Notes: a model not told the origin generated them from the letters alone. DNA of 48,738 nt from Pseudomonadota bacterium (GCA_021821365.1 JAKACN010000009.1:1-48738), one strand, 5' to 3'; shown: positions 9,405-18,102, counted from the stretch's first letter. Made by a program: numbers and translations.

Positions 9405-9835
9405 GGTGATTCCGTTGATGATCAAGTTGATTTCGGACCGCCCCCGAAGGGTTGGAAGAGCCCTGTTCACGACGATGAACTTCGTCCCGAAATGCAATAT
9501 CGCCGTGAACGATCTGAATAACGCGACCATGGCATGCTCCTGCACTGCGGAGCGTGTTCAATGCGTGCAGGTGAAAATATCGGCCAGGTTCGGCCGGCGC
9601 TCAATTACGTGGGAGGTAATTGGAATGAATGTCCCGAGTCATTCGATCCGCGCCATTTCGAGACCGCCACCCGAAATGACCTGGAACTTCAGCCATACGA
9701 CAGACGTAAAAAAACCCGTTGATAAAATCAACGGGTCCTGGGCTCTGGTGGCGAGAGGTATGCCAACCCTCGGTGTGCTATTCAGCAAACACGATACGTC
9801 ACAGAAAAATCAGAAAGTACGCGGGATCCAACCGC
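9405..9835. other. Intergenic stretch between the MFS gene and the dehydrogenase
   Basis: About 430 bp without a convincing gene. It holds the upstream region of the MFS gene (right end of which may extend that gene's N-terminus to 9545) and the intrinsic terminator at 9708-9736. Nothing else was seen. Confidence 0.4.
9708..9736 (-). terminator. Intrinsic terminator of the isocitrate/isopropylmalate-type dehydrogenase gene
   Basis: A perfect 10-bp stem (ACCCGTTGAT / ATCAACGGGT) with an AAA loop. On the minus strand it is followed by seven T. It lies 100 bp past the stop of the dehydrogenase gene and fits it well. Confidence 0.85.
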
Positions 9836-10855
9836 TCACGCAAGACGCTTGACCAGCGCCGCAGTGAACTCGTCGGTAGAAGCGGTGCCTCCAAGATCCC
9901 GCGTCTTGACCTGGTCTTCCATCAGGGTCTGCTGGATGCCGTTCCTGAGGCGATCGGCGAGTTCGGGCTTGCCGACGTGTTCGAGCATCAGTCCTGCCGC
10001 CAGCAAGAGGGATATCGGATTGGCCAGGCCCTTGCCTGCGATGTCCGGCGCGGAGCCATGTACCGCTTCGAAAATCGCAGCGTCCTTGCCGATGTTGGCG
10101 CCAGGCGCGAGGCCCAATCCGCCGACGAGGCCGGCCAGCTCGTCCGACAGAATGTCGCCGAACAGGTTGGTGCAGAGGAGCATGTCGAATTGCCAGGGAT
10201 TGAGCACCAGTTGCATCGCGCAGGCATCGACGATACGGTCGTCCACCGCGACTCGTCCCTCGTACTCCTTCGCTACTTCACGCCCCGCTTCCAGGAAAAT
10301 TCCGGTCAGCGCTTTCAGCACGTTGGCCTTGTGCACGATCGTGACCTTCTTGCGTCCGTGCTTGAGCGCATAGTCGAAAGCGAAGCGCGCGATGCGCCGC
10401 GCGCCGTCACGCGTGTTGATGCCGGTGGATACCGCCACTGCGCGCGGATCGTCGCCGACGGGAATGAAGTGCTCATGCGCGACATACAGGCCTTCGATGT
10501 TCTCACGGATGAGGACGATGTCGATGTCCTCGTAACGGCCTGGGATGATCGTACGCACCGGGCGCACGTTGGCGTACAGCTTGAATTCCTCCCGCATGCG
10601 GACATTCGCCGAGCGGAACCCCGCGCCGACGGGTGTCGTCAGCGGGCCTTTCAGTGCAAGGCCGTTGCGGCGAATACTGTCCAGCGTTTGCTGCGGCACC
10701 GGGTCTCCGCAGTGATCGACGCCGGCCATGCCCGCGTATTGCGTATCCCACTCGAACGGGCTTCCGAGCGCGTCGAGAGCGCGTACAGTGGCCGCGGTCA
10801 CTTCCGGCCCGATCCCATCTCCGGGGATGAGGGTAGCAGTAATTTTTTTGTCCAT
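9836..10855 (-). CDS. Isocitrate/isopropylmalate dehydrogenase family protein (NAD-type IDH-like)
   Basis: A 339-residue beta-decarboxylating dehydrogenase oxidising a 2-hydroxy acid with NAD(P)+ and Mg2+ or Mn2+. Landmarks are LIPGDGIGPEV at the N-terminus, the substrate loop RSANVRMREEFKLYANVRP (the S-x-N-x(3)-R pattern of isocitrate and related dehydrogenases), RENIEGLYVAHEH, the catalytic Lys in VHKANVLK, metal aspartates in NLFGDILSDELAGL, and the cofactor loop EAVHGSAPDIAGKG. The best fit is an NAD-dependent isocitrate dehydrogenase of mitochondrial type, but homoisocitrate or tartrate dehydrogenases look similar. ATG 10853-10855 (MDKKITATLIPG) was chosen; a TTG three codons upstream is also possible. 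The gene stands alone with its own terminator. Confidence 0.85.
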   Translation of the reverse strand: MDKKITATLIPGDGIGPEVTAATVRALDALGSPFEWDTQYAGMAGVDHCGDPVPQQTLDSIRRNGLALKGPLTTPVGAGFRSANVRMREEFKLYANVRPVRTIIPGRYEDIDIVLIRENIEGLYVAHEHFIPVGDDPRAVAVSTGINTRDGARRIARFAFDYALKHGRKKVTIVHKANVLKALTGIFLEAGREVAKEYEGRVAVDDRIVDACAMQLVLNPWQFDMLLCTNLFGDILSDELAGLVGGLGLAPGANIGKDAAIFEAVHGSAPDIAGKGLANPISLLLAAGLMLEHVGKPELADRLRNGIQQTLMEDQVKTRDLGGTASTDEFTAALVKRLA

Positions 10856-11311
10856 CGAATTCAAACGCCAAGGTTGGTTGCGAGAAATAAGGCCTCGTGC
10901 AGGAATGCGTTGTGCAATGAAGGGCGTCGAACAAGGCCGCAGTGCGTCCCGCTACGACGGCACAGAATTGTGCAACCTGTTTCTACGCGAGGCCAAAGCC
11001 CATGAGAATCGTTGAGACACAGCGGGAGTGTCTTTGGCCTGGATCAAACGAAAAAGAAATCGCAGCGCCCGCCCCTTAAGCCATAACGCGCCCCCGTTAC
11101 AGATACTACTCCCGCTTCACACGACACATGCGCCGTTTTCTTTGTCGTGGTTAATCTTACAGTGCAGCGCAACGCCGATTCTGTATGCGCCGGCTCACAG
11201 GTTTGCCGGCAGGACTCTGAACTTTTCGTCGAACCATGCCATCATACCGATAGTTTCCATTGATCCGATCAATGCTGAAAACCGCCTCCATCCTGATGCG
11301 AGTCATTTGAA
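10856..11311. other. 455-bp intergenic region with a nested inverted repeat
   Basis: Upstream region of both the dehydrogenase (minus) and a diguanylate cyclase (plus). At 10991-11041 there is a perfect 9-bp inverted repeat, AGGCCAAAG (10991-10999) and CTTTGGCCT (11033-11041), with a second 6-bp pair AGACAC/GTGTCT (11016-11034) nested inside and sharing two bases with the outer arm. No T-run follows, so it is not a clear terminator. I saw no gene here. Confidence 0.35.
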
Positions 11312-12628
11312 ATGGTTGTAAAAACACCCGTCACCCTTCCGGACTTCGCCGACCTGTTGCTCGATGCCGTATTCATGGTCGATGTTCGGGGCCACGTCGT
11401 TTATGTGAACGCGGCGTGCGAGCGCATTCTGGGCTATGCGCCGGAGGAAATGATCGGCAAGGCCCTGATCGAGTTCGTCTTTCCGGATGACCGTGCAAGA
11501 ACCTGGGAAGAAGCCATGCAGGTCATCGCTGGTCTTCCGAGAATCGGCTTTGAAAACCGCTATGTCCGAAAGGATGGCCGGATCGCGCACATCATGTGGT
11601 CCGCGCGCTGGTCGGAAGAAGCCCGGTTGAGAATCGGCGTGGCGCGCGACGTCACCGAGAAAAAGCGCGCCGAAGCCGTGCAGGCGGCCGTATATGCAAT
11701 TTCCGAGGCCGCTCACTCCGCCGGCGATCTTGTCGCGCTGTTCCGGGAAGTGCATCGTGTCATCGCGACACTCATTCCGGCGACCGGCTTCATTGTCGCC
11801 ATGTGCGAGAAGGCCGGTGACCGGATCGATATCGCGTACCAGCTCGACAGCTATGGCGATTCGCCACTGTTACAGGAAAGCACGGCCCGCCAGCTTTGCG
11901 TCGATGTCATCCGGGATCGTCAACCGGTACTCCTGCAGGAAGAGATGGGACTTCTCGCCGATGGCGGCGAATCGTGGCTTGCAGCACCACTTGCATCGCA
12001 GGAGAGCGTGATCGGGGCGCTGATCGTCAAGAGTTCGCTGGGGGTGCTCTACACGGAGCAAGACACGGAACTGTTGCAGTACGTGTCGACCCAGGTGGCC
12101 ACGGCCATCGAACGCCAGCGATTGCATGCGGAGCTGCAGCGATTGGCCCGTCATGACGACCTGACCGGCCTGCCCAATCGCCGTTCGTTCCATGACCGCA
12201 TGGAGGCGGCGCTGGCAAGGGCGCGCCGCGAGAGCAAGCGCGCGGCGGTGCTGTATATCGACCTGGACGATTTCAAGCAGGTCAACGACTCGCTCGGACA
12301 TGCAACCGGCGACCTTCTGCTGCAGGAACTTGCGCGGCGCATGAAACTGTGCGTGCGCGAGGAAGATACCGTTGCGCGCCTGGGCGGAGACGAGTTTGTC
12401 GTCCTGATCGAGCATATCGAGCATCCCGATGACGCGGCGGCGATCGCGGAAAAAATCCGGGTCGCCACGCATCGGGCGGTCTTGCTGGAAGGCCGCTCGC
12501 TGCAAATGCATCCAAGCATTGGCATCGCGCTCTATCCCGATCATGGCGAGCATATCGAACAGCTGCTGAGGCATGCGGATGACGCGATGTATTTTGCAAA
12601 AAAGACAAAAACTTCCCTATCGAGATAG
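11312..12628 (+). CDS. PAS-GAF-GGDEF diguanylate cyclase
   Basis: A 438-residue soluble cyclic-di-GMP synthase; no membrane segment is visible. An N-terminal PAS domain (about residues 8-120, with ...ACERILGYAPEEMIG...) is followed by a GAF domain (about 125-270) and a C-terminal GGDEF domain opening with HDDLTGLPNRRSFH. The active site is intact (ARLGGDEFVVLI) and an RxxD inhibitory-site motif (REED) lies five residues before it, so product inhibition is expected. The ATG at 11312 lacks a strong ribosome site. The gene is monocistronic, with a good plus-strand terminator about 200 bp downstream. The PAS/GAF ligand is not predictable. Confidence 0.92.
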   Translation: MVVKTPVTLPDFADLLLDAVFMVDVRGHVVYVNAACERILGYAPEEMIGKALIEFVFPDDRARTWEEAMQVIAGLPRIGFENRYVRKDGRIAHIMWSARWSEEARLRIGVARDVTEKKRAEAVQAAVYAISEAAHSAGDLVALFREVHRVIATLIPATGFIVAMCEKAGDRIDIAYQLDSYGDSPLLQESTARQLCVDVIRDRQPVLLQEEMGLLADGGESWLAAPLASQESVIGALIVKSSLGVLYTEQDTELLQYVSTQVATAIERQRLHAELQRLARHDDLTGLPNRRSFHDRMEAALARARRESKRAAVLYIDLDDFKQVNDSLGHATGDLLLQELARRMKLCVREEDTVARLGGDEFVVLIEHIEHPDDAAAIAEKIRVATHRAVLLEGRSLQMHPSIGIALYPDHGEHIEQLLRHADDAMYFAKKTKTSLSR

Positions 12629-12785
12629 GGGAAGCCGGTCCGGCATCCGCGCTCCAGGTGCGCACCTTTGTAGTCCCGCCGTGCGGAATACAGGATCCTT
12701 GCCGTAAGTCTTCACATTATTCCGGCCGTGAATATCACCATATCACCAGAATAAAGCAGCCAGATTTGTTGCGCCGCAGTATAGT

Positions 12786-12855
12786 TACACCTGTCTCCTC
12801 CAACTCTTCTTGAATTGGATTTACCCGCAAGCCTCACGGCCTGCGGGTTTTTTTT
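12786..12855 (+). ncRNA. Candidate small RNA with a single-stranded anti-Shine-Dalgarno-like C/U motif
   Basis: Between the diguanylate cyclase and yjjJ a TATAGT (12780-12785), acceptable as a -10 box, is followed by CTGTCTCCTCCAACTCTTCT and then, about 30 nt on, by a strong intrinsic terminator. A transcript of about 65 nt would thus have a CUCCUCC-containing open 5' part and a GC-rich 3' hairpin, the layout of several proteobacterial regulatory RNAs that pair with ribosome-binding sites. No good -35 box is seen. The alternative is simply a distal terminator of the upstream gene. Confidence 0.35.
12823..12855 (+). terminator. Intrinsic terminator, plus strand
   Basis: Stem ACCCGCAAGCC / GGCCTGCGGG with one mismatch, loop TCAC, then eight T. 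It lies 195 bp past the diguanylate cyclase stop and 58 bp before the convergent yjjJ stop. It ends either the cyclase message or a separate short RNA. Confidence 0.85.
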
Positions 12856-12912
12856 CGTCTATGCGTCTCGGAATACATGCGCCCGGCCATCGCCGTCAAA
12901 AACGCGCGGGCA

Positions 12913-14298
12913 TCAGTGATGCGCAATCTTCTCGCGCATCCCCTGCACGATGCCGCCATTCTCCCGGCAAACGACACGGAATGATGCGCTGATACGGTCG
13001 TCGGCGCCGGCTTGCGACCAGAATGCCACGGCACACTCGCACGCCTCGCGCCAGGCCTCCAGTTCGGAAGGTGGTGCCAACGTGAATTGCGGCGTGACGA
13101 CAGGCAGTTCGCCCCCCGGCAACGGCGCATACGCCATGGGCAGCATGTCGTAGGAAGGCGCAATGCGAAACATGCCCGCATCCGGGATGAAGCTGAGATT
13201 CCCCATATGCATGTCGCTATTTGCGATCAATTTCCCGAACCACCACATCCGCAAGACCGCCTCCATCTCGCTGGCATCCAATGCCTTCAATTGCACCAGG
13301 CGGCGTGCGGGCATCCGCCAGTCGCTGCCATCGAGGCCCAGCAAGTGGCCATTGACCGACTCCAGGCTGACGAGCGGAATGCGCCCGTGCCTGCCCACGC
13401 GATCGAAGCGTTCGGACTCCAGGAACGTGCGATTCCGCCCTTGCAGGATACGGGAGCGCGCACTGGAAACACCGGGAAGCCTGGCGATATGGAGGGACGC
13501 CAGATGCTCGCACACCAGCAAATCCGACCAGCGCTGCGTGGCGCCGGGCATCAACTCGCCGGAGAACTTCACAATGACGTGCTCGGTATGTGCATCCGCA
13601 AGGGTGCGGAGCGCCGTAAACTTGGGAAACTCGCCGCCCGCACTGCCTCCGGCCACGCCGAGTGCGGCCACCTCTTGTGCAAGGGTCGCATAGGCATCTG
13701 CCTGATCGGCCTCGGCAATGCCTGGCGCAGGGTTGAGAAAATCGGCTTGCCAGCGCTGCAAGGCGCCTTCGCCAAGAATGAGATTGCCGCTGGCATCCCA
13801 TCCGGCACGCGTCAGGATATGAAGGACATCGTCATCACTCCATTGGCGCGGATCCGGGGAGATTTCCAGCTCGGCATAATGTTGGCGCGCGAAAGTACGT
13901 CCCAGATAGCCTTGCGGACGCATGTCGTACAGGGGATAAGGAAGCCCGTCCCACCACCCCTCCATGGAGATGCCATCGACGGGCCAATTCAGCTCCTCGA
14001 AACTGCACAACGAACCCTCCGGGCAGACAGGAACGAGGCTTCCTGCCTCGGTAACGCTTCCACGCTGGTCGATGCGGTACAAGGGGAATCGCTCAAGTCT
14101 GCCGCGCAGCGGACGCTGCAGCGCATAGCGGGTGCGTGAAGCCGCGCCAGCGGAACATATGTCCGGACGAGCGCCCAACCACCGCAAAACAGTGCGCGCC
14201 GTGACGCCCAGCTCTTTCGACAACGACGCAATGCCCGCAGGCCCTCGCCGTAATGCGCGCACAAGAGATTGTTGAGAGGCATCAGTCCGGGAGCGCAT
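12913..14298 (-). CDS. yjjJ: YjjJ-like HipA-family kinase with N-terminal helix-turn-helix
   Basis: A 461-residue HipA-superfamily serine/threonine kinase of the YjjJ type, whose members combine an N-terminal DNA-binding region with the kinase and lack a separate HipB antitoxin. A helix-turn-helix-like stretch spans about residues 22-42 (GIASLSKELGVTARTVLRW). The kinase part shows a Gly/Ser-rich loop GGSAGGEFPKF (217-227), a probable ATP-binding Lys in HVIVKF (244), the catalytic loop NSDMHMGN (360-367) and the metal-binding region SYDMLPM. No partner antitoxin gene adjoins. ATG 14296-14298 was chosen. The region upstream is AT-rich and carries three copies of a 10-bp motif, perhaps for autoregulation. 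Family assignment is confident; toxicity and target are not known from sequence. Confidence 0.85.
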   Translation of the reverse strand: MRSRTDASQQSLVRALRRGPAGIASLSKELGVTARTVLRWLGARPDICSAGAASRTRYALQRPLRGRLERFPLYRIDQRGSVTEAGSLVPVCPEGSLCSFEELNWPVDGISMEGWWDGLPYPLYDMRPQGYLGRTFARQHYAELEISPDPRQWSDDDVLHILTRAGWDASGNLILGEGALQRWQADFLNPAPGIAEADQADAYATLAQEVAALGVAGGSAGGEFPKFTALRTLADAHTEHVIVKFSGELMPGATQRWSDLLVCEHLASLHIARLPGVSSARSRILQGRNRTFLESERFDRVGRHGRIPLVSLESVNGHLLGLDGSDWRMPARRLVQLKALDASEMEAVLRMWWFGKLIANSDMHMGNLSFIPDAGMFRIAPSYDMLPMAYAPLPGGELPVVTPQFTLAPPSELEAWREACECAVAFWSQAGADDRISASFRVVCRENGGIVQGMREKIAHH

Positions 14299-14308
14299 GC
14301 TTCATGTA

Positions 14309-14395
14309 ATGTCGTGATTCACGTCGCGATTTTACAATAAAAAATCCTTTTAAAACAAACTATTAAAAACTTTCATGCCATTATTATGTCGCGAT
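14309..14395. promoter_or_regulatory. Three copies of A(T/C)GTCG(T/C)GAT upstream of yjjJ
   Basis: ATGTCGTGAT at 14309-14318, ACGTCGCGAT at 14321-14330 and ATGTCGCGAT at 14386-14395 stand in direct orientation in an AT-rich stretch just upstream of the yjjJ start. The first two are 12 bp apart, near one helical turn. The first overlaps the palindrome CGTGATTCACG (14313-14323). They could be binding sites for the kinase's own helix-turn-helix. Confidence 0.4.
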
Positions 14396-14414
14396 ATTTG
14401 TCGAAAATAATGGC
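14377..14414 (-). terminator. 9-bp inverted repeat just past the SDR gene, terminator or operator
   Basis: GCCATTATT (14377-14385) and AATAATGGC (14406-14414) are perfect arms 20 bp apart, ending 10 bp beyond the SDR stop. On the minus strand a GTTTTTAATAG stretch follows a few bases later, which suggests a weak intrinsic terminator. It also encloses one copy of the yjjJ-upstream repeat, so an operator role is possible. Confidence 0.35.
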
Positions 14415-14424
14415 CTGTGCACGA

Positions 14425-15222
14425 TCACACCATCGGGGTCACCGCGCCATCCATCGCAAGAATGGCGCCGGTAATATAGCTCGCACGAGGTGACGCCAGA
14501 AAGACGACGGCGTTGGCAATTTCTTCCGGCTGCGCGATCCGCCGCAGCGGCAACCGCTCATTGGCCTGCCGCATTGCCTCGTCCAGGCTGATCCGCTTGA
14601 GCTTCGCGTCGGCGGCCATGCCCTCCATGAGCCGGTCGGTCGCCGTCAGGCCAGGATTGACCACGTTGACGCGCACGCCCTTGGGACCATAGGCGGCGGC
14701 GAGGCCGGCGCTGGCCAGCATGAGCGCGGCGTTGGCCGCTCCGCCCGGGAGATGAATCGGCCCCGCCACCTTGCCGCCGGCACCGACCACATTCACGATG
14801 GCACCCGAACCGCGTTGCCCCATCCGCTTGATCAGCGGATCCATCATGTGGATGTAGGTGAAGTACTTTGCCTGCATCGCGTCGTGCCAGGCTTGCGGCG
14901 TCAGCTCATCGGGAGGCGTACGCCGGGCCGCGCCGGCGGAATTGACGAGAATGTCGATCGGGCCGCCTGCCTGCTCCACGGCGGTCAGCACGTTCGCAGC
15001 GGCTTCGGGATCCGTCAGGTCGGCGGCATGGACGGAAATACGCGCTGCCGTGTCCGGAAGCGTCTGTTTCAGGGTTGCCGCCGCGCCAGCAAGATTGCCG
15101 GCATCGCGCGACACCAGCGCCACGCGCGCGCCTTCCAGCAGGAATGCCATGGCGCAGGCAAGCCCGATCCCCTTGCTGCCGCCAGTGATCAGCACGTGCT
15201 TGTTTTCCAGTTGCAGATCCAT
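14425..15222 (-). CDS. SDR-family protein lacking the classical catalytic Ser-Tyr-Lys
   Basis: A 265-residue short-chain dehydrogenase/reductase fold. The cofactor motif TGGSKGIG (13-20) and NSAG (94-97) are good, and the C-terminus (YITGAILAMDGAVTPMV) is typical. At the active site, however, the usual Ser is replaced (NVVG, 144-147) and the YxxxK position reads GGAAN (160-164), so the catalytic Tyr and Lys are Gly and Asn. It is therefore either a non-classical SDR with another mechanism or a non-enzymatic NAD(P)-binding protein. The start MDLQLENKHVLITGG has GGAGAAAT upstream. It lies 18 nt after the acuI stop on the same strand, so the two are probably co-transcribed. Confidence 0.85.
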   Translation of the reverse strand: MDLQLENKHVLITGGSKGIGLACAMAFLLEGARVALVSRDAGNLAGAAATLKQTLPDTAARISVHAADLTDPEAAANVLTAVEQAGGPIDILVNSAGAARRTPPDELTPQAWHDAMQAKYFTYIHMMDPLIKRMGQRGSGAIVNVVGAGGKVAGPIHLPGGAANAALMLASAGLAAAYGPKGVRVNVVNPGLTATDRLMEGMAADAKLKRISLDEAMRQANERLPLRRIAQPEEIANAVVFLASPRASYITGAILAMDGAVTPMV

Positions 15223-15240
15223 TTATTTCTCCGTCTGTGC

Positions 15241-16236
15241 TCAGGCCGCGATCTTGACTACCGTCCGTCCCTTGACGCGCCCGCCAATGAAGTCGTCAAA
15301 GCAGCCCGGCAGCGCGTCGAAATCGATGACGCGCGTGACCTCCGCCAGGTGACGCGGCTTGAGATCGGTGGCAAGGCGATCCCAGACGCGCTGGCGTGTC
15401 GGAAATCCCATGTAGCCGGAATCGACACCCAGCAAGCTCACGCCGCGCAGGATGAACGGGAACACCGTCGTATCCAGCTTGAAGCTGGCCGCATTGCCGA
15501 TGCTGGCGACCGTGCCGGCCTGCTTCATGTGCGCCAGCACCCAATGCAGGATGGGCCCGCCGACATTGTCCACCGCACCGGCCCAGATTCCTGTATCAAG
15601 CGCACGCACCTTTTCCAGGTCGATCGTCGAAGTCAGCTTGACTTCGGCGGCGCCGAGCATGCGCAGGTAATCTTCCTCCGTGTCCTTGCCGGTCAGTGCG
15701 ACGACGTGATAACCGCGCTGCGAGAGCATATCGATGGCCAGTCCGCCGACGCCGCCTGTTGCACCCGTGACGACAACCGGACCATTCTCCGGCGCCAGGC
15801 CGTTGTCCTCCATGCGAACGATGCCGAGCGCCGCGGTGAATCCGGCCGTCCCCAACGCCATCGCTGCCTGCAGATCAAGCCCCGCCGGCAGCGGCACCAC
15901 CCAGCGGCCCGGCACGCGTGCAAGCTCCGCGTAACCGCCGTGATGCGCTACGCCGATATCGAAGCTCGTCGCAATTACCTTGTCGCCCGGCTTGAAGCGC
16001 GGGTCCGCACTCTCGGTCACCTCGCCTGCCATGTCGATGCCGCCCACGCAGGGGAAGCGGCGAATGATCTTGCCCTTGCCGGTCGCGGCCAGCGCATCCT
16101 TGTAGTTCACGCTGGAATAGTGGACGCGGATCGTCACCTCGCCCTCGTCGAGCTGGTCCGGCGTGAGCCGGGTCATGTGGCCGAAAGCCTTGCCGCTGTC
16201 ATCCTGCTCGATCTGATAGGCCTTGAAAGAGGTCAT
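15241..16236 (-). CDS. acuI: Acrylyl-CoA reductase AcuI/YhdH-family quinone-oxidoreductase-like MDR protein
   Basis: A 331-residue medium-chain dehydrogenase/reductase without zinc ligands. The N-terminus MTSFKAYQIEQDDSG, the SSVNYKDALAATGKG block, the GGIDMAGEV segment and the NADPH-binding VTGATGGVGGLAIDML motif follow the AcuI/YhdH group, which reduces acryloyl-CoA to propionyl-CoA with NADPH. The C-terminal part (LLGVDSGYMGFPTRQRVWDRLA) also fits. ATG 16234-16236 was chosen, as GGAGAA lies upstream and the length is normal. It heads a two-gene unit with the SDR protein. The molecular family is clear; the physiological substrate (acryloyl-CoA or other small enones) is inferred. Confidence 0.85.
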   Translation of the reverse strand: MTSFKAYQIEQDDSGKAFGHMTRLTPDQLDEGEVTIRVHYSSVNYKDALAATGKGKIIRRFPCVGGIDMAGEVTESADPRFKPGDKVIATSFDIGVAHHGGYAELARVPGRWVVPLPAGLDLQAAMALGTAGFTAALGIVRMEDNGLAPENGPVVVTGATGGVGGLAIDMLSQRGYHVVALTGKDTEEDYLRMLGAAEVKLTSTIDLEKVRALDTGIWAGAVDNVGGPILHWVLAHMKQAGTVASIGNAASFKLDTTVFPFILRGVSLLGVDSGYMGFPTRQRVWDRLATDLKPRHLAEVTRVIDFDALPGCFDDFIGGRVKGRTVVKIAA

Positions 16237-16415
16237 GGGTTGGTTCTCCGTGTCGAATGGGAAAAGTGTGTTGACAATGCAATCGGAAAGTTTACCCCAG
16301 CGGGGGAAAGCGGACCGCACGCATGCCAAACCAGCGCAATGACCACGCCAGCCGTGCGGACTTTTGCCCCAATGCTCGGTACACTGTTGTCCTGGATCAA
16401 AAACCGACTTGCATC

Positions 16416-18062
16416 ATGGGATACTGCAAAAGCATTAAGTGCCGCCTGATCGCGCTTGGCGTTCTGCTAGTCATCATTGGCATCCTGGTGCGACTGTCCG
16501 CCGCGCTGCCCGCAGTGCAGAAGCCCGTGCATGACCTGATGGCCGCCGAACAATTGTCCATTGCTACGTATGTTGCGCGCGATGTCGACAACAGGATTCA
16601 GGTACGGCGCGCACTGATCCACGAATTGGCCGCCATGTTACCGCCAGCGTTGCTGGAGCAACCGGCGCTGCTGACGTCCTGGCTGGGCGAGCGGGAGCGC
16701 CTCAATCCCCTTTTCAATCGCAGCCTGCTCGTATTGGCGCCGGATGGCCACCCGCTGGCGGAGTATTCCGCCATGCCCGGCCGAAAACGGTCGTCGTATG
16801 CGGATCTTGACTGGTTCGCCGCAGCGCTGGCGGCGAACAGGACGGCCCCTCCGCTCATTGGCAGGCCGCGGCGGGACGACGTCGACGGCGCGCCGATCCT
16901 GGTCGTGGCGGCGCCGGTGCGCGATGCCGGCAACCGCACCCGCGCTGTGCTGGCGGGCATCGTGACACTCGACGCCAAGGGCTTTCTCGATGGCCTGTTG
17001 CAATCGCGCCTTGGAAGCAGTGGCGGATTCCTCCTGATTTCACCCGCCGACAAGTTGTTCGTCGGCTCCAGCGACCCCGCGATGGTATTGCAGCCGACCC
17101 CGGCGCAAGGAACCAATCCGTTGCACGATCGCGCCATGGCGGGTTATCGCGGCACCGGCATCACCGTCAATGCAAAGGGGATCGAGGAGCTCTCCGCCAT
17201 GGCGACAGTGCCCGGTACCGGGTGGTTCGTCGTTGCCCGAACCCCCACCGCTGAAGTGTTCCAGCCCGTCACGGAGCTGCGCCGCATCATGGTGCGCAAC
17301 GCGTTTGCAACGATGACGGGGATGATCCTGATTTTGCTTGCGCTGCTGCCGCGCGTGTTGCGGCCATTGACTAGCGCCGCCCGCTCGATACGCGAGATGG
17401 CCGAGGGCAAGCGCGACCTTGCGCCCTTGCCCGTGACGCGGCAGGACGAAGTGGGCGACCTGGTGCTCGGCTTCAACCATCTGGTGGCAAAGCTTCACGA
17501 GAAAGAGCAGGCGCTGATGCAAACCATGCAAAAACTCGATCAGCTTGCCGGCACCGATACGCTGACCGGCGCATGGAACCGGCGTCACTTCGACGAAGTC
17601 GTGGACAGGGAGCTTGATCGCTCCCGACGATACGGTCACGCACTGGCGCTGATCGTGCTCGACCTGGACCGGTTCAAGGAAATCAACGACCGGTATGGGC
17701 ATGTGGAGGGCGACCGTGTCCTGCAAGAGGTGGCGTCCTGCATGCGTGAGGCGCTGCGCAAGCCGGACTCGCTGACGCGCTGGGGCGGCGAGGAGTTCAT
17801 CGTCCTGATGCCCGATACGGGCATCGCCAGCGCTGCGATTCTTGCCGAGCGCCTGAGGTCGAACATTGCCGCACGTCATATCGAAGGCATCGGCACTGTC
17901 ACCGCAAGCATCGGCGTCGCCGAATTGGGAACGTCGGAACAGCGCAACGCGTGGCTCGCGCGCGCGGATGCCGCCTTGTACCGCGCCAAGCAGGCCGGAA
18001 GGAACCGCGTCGAATTGGCCGATGCAGCGCAGGGCGCCGGGCTGACAGCGCACGCGCATTAA
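16416..18062 (+). CDS. Membrane diguanylate cyclase (periplasmic sensor-HAMP-GGDEF)
   Basis: A 548-residue inner-membrane cyclic-di-GMP synthase. The first helix is in LIALGVLLVIIGILVRLSAA near the N-terminus. A periplasmic Cache-like sensor of roughly 260 residues follows, then a second helix around MTGMILILLALLPRVL, a HAMP segment (RPLTSAARSIREMAEGKRD) and a GGDEF domain opening GTDTLTGAWNRRHFDE. The active site is intact (TRWGGEEFIVLM), with an RxxD inhibitory-site motif (RKPD) five residues before. ATG 16416 (MGYCKSIKCRL) was chosen as it starts directly before the helix; an in-frame ATG at 16323 is possible but would overlap nothing useful. The gene is monocistronic and convergent with the sigma factor gene. 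Confidence 0.9.
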   Translation: MGYCKSIKCRLIALGVLLVIIGILVRLSAALPAVQKPVHDLMAAEQLSIATYVARDVDNRIQVRRALIHELAAMLPPALLEQPALLTSWLGERERLNPLFNRSLLVLAPDGHPLAEYSAMPGRKRSSYADLDWFAAALAANRTAPPLIGRPRRDDVDGAPILVVAAPVRDAGNRTRAVLAGIVTLDAKGFLDGLLQSRLGSSGGFLLISPADKLFVGSSDPAMVLQPTPAQGTNPLHDRAMAGYRGTGITVNAKGIEELSAMATVPGTGWFVVARTPTAEVFQPVTELRRIMVRNAFATMTGMILILLALLPRVLRPLTSAARSIREMAEGKRDLAPLPVTRQDEVGDLVLGFNHLVAKLHEKEQALMQTMQKLDQLAGTDTLTGAWNRRHFDEVVDRELDRSRRYGHALALIVLDLDRFKEINDRYGHVEGDRVLQEVASCMREALRKPDSLTRWGGEEFIVLMPDTGIASAAILAERLRSNIAARHIEGIGTVTASIGVAELGTSEQRNAWLARADAALYRAKQAGRNRVELADAAQGAGLTAHAH

Positions 18063-18102
18063 CCTATCCGGCAAGGCGGGCGGCGTGGACAGTGGACGGC
18101 AT

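Noticed and set aside
12913-14298. Complete two-gene HipBA toxin-antitoxin module
   Set aside because: No hipB-like gene adjoins the kinase on either side, and the kinase fits the single-gene YjjJ type.
14752-16449. Long plus-strand open frame (565 codons) opposite the SDR and acuI genes
   Set aside because: It spans two real minus-strand genes and their spacer, and its translation shows no family motif. Long antisense frames are common in GC-rich DNA.
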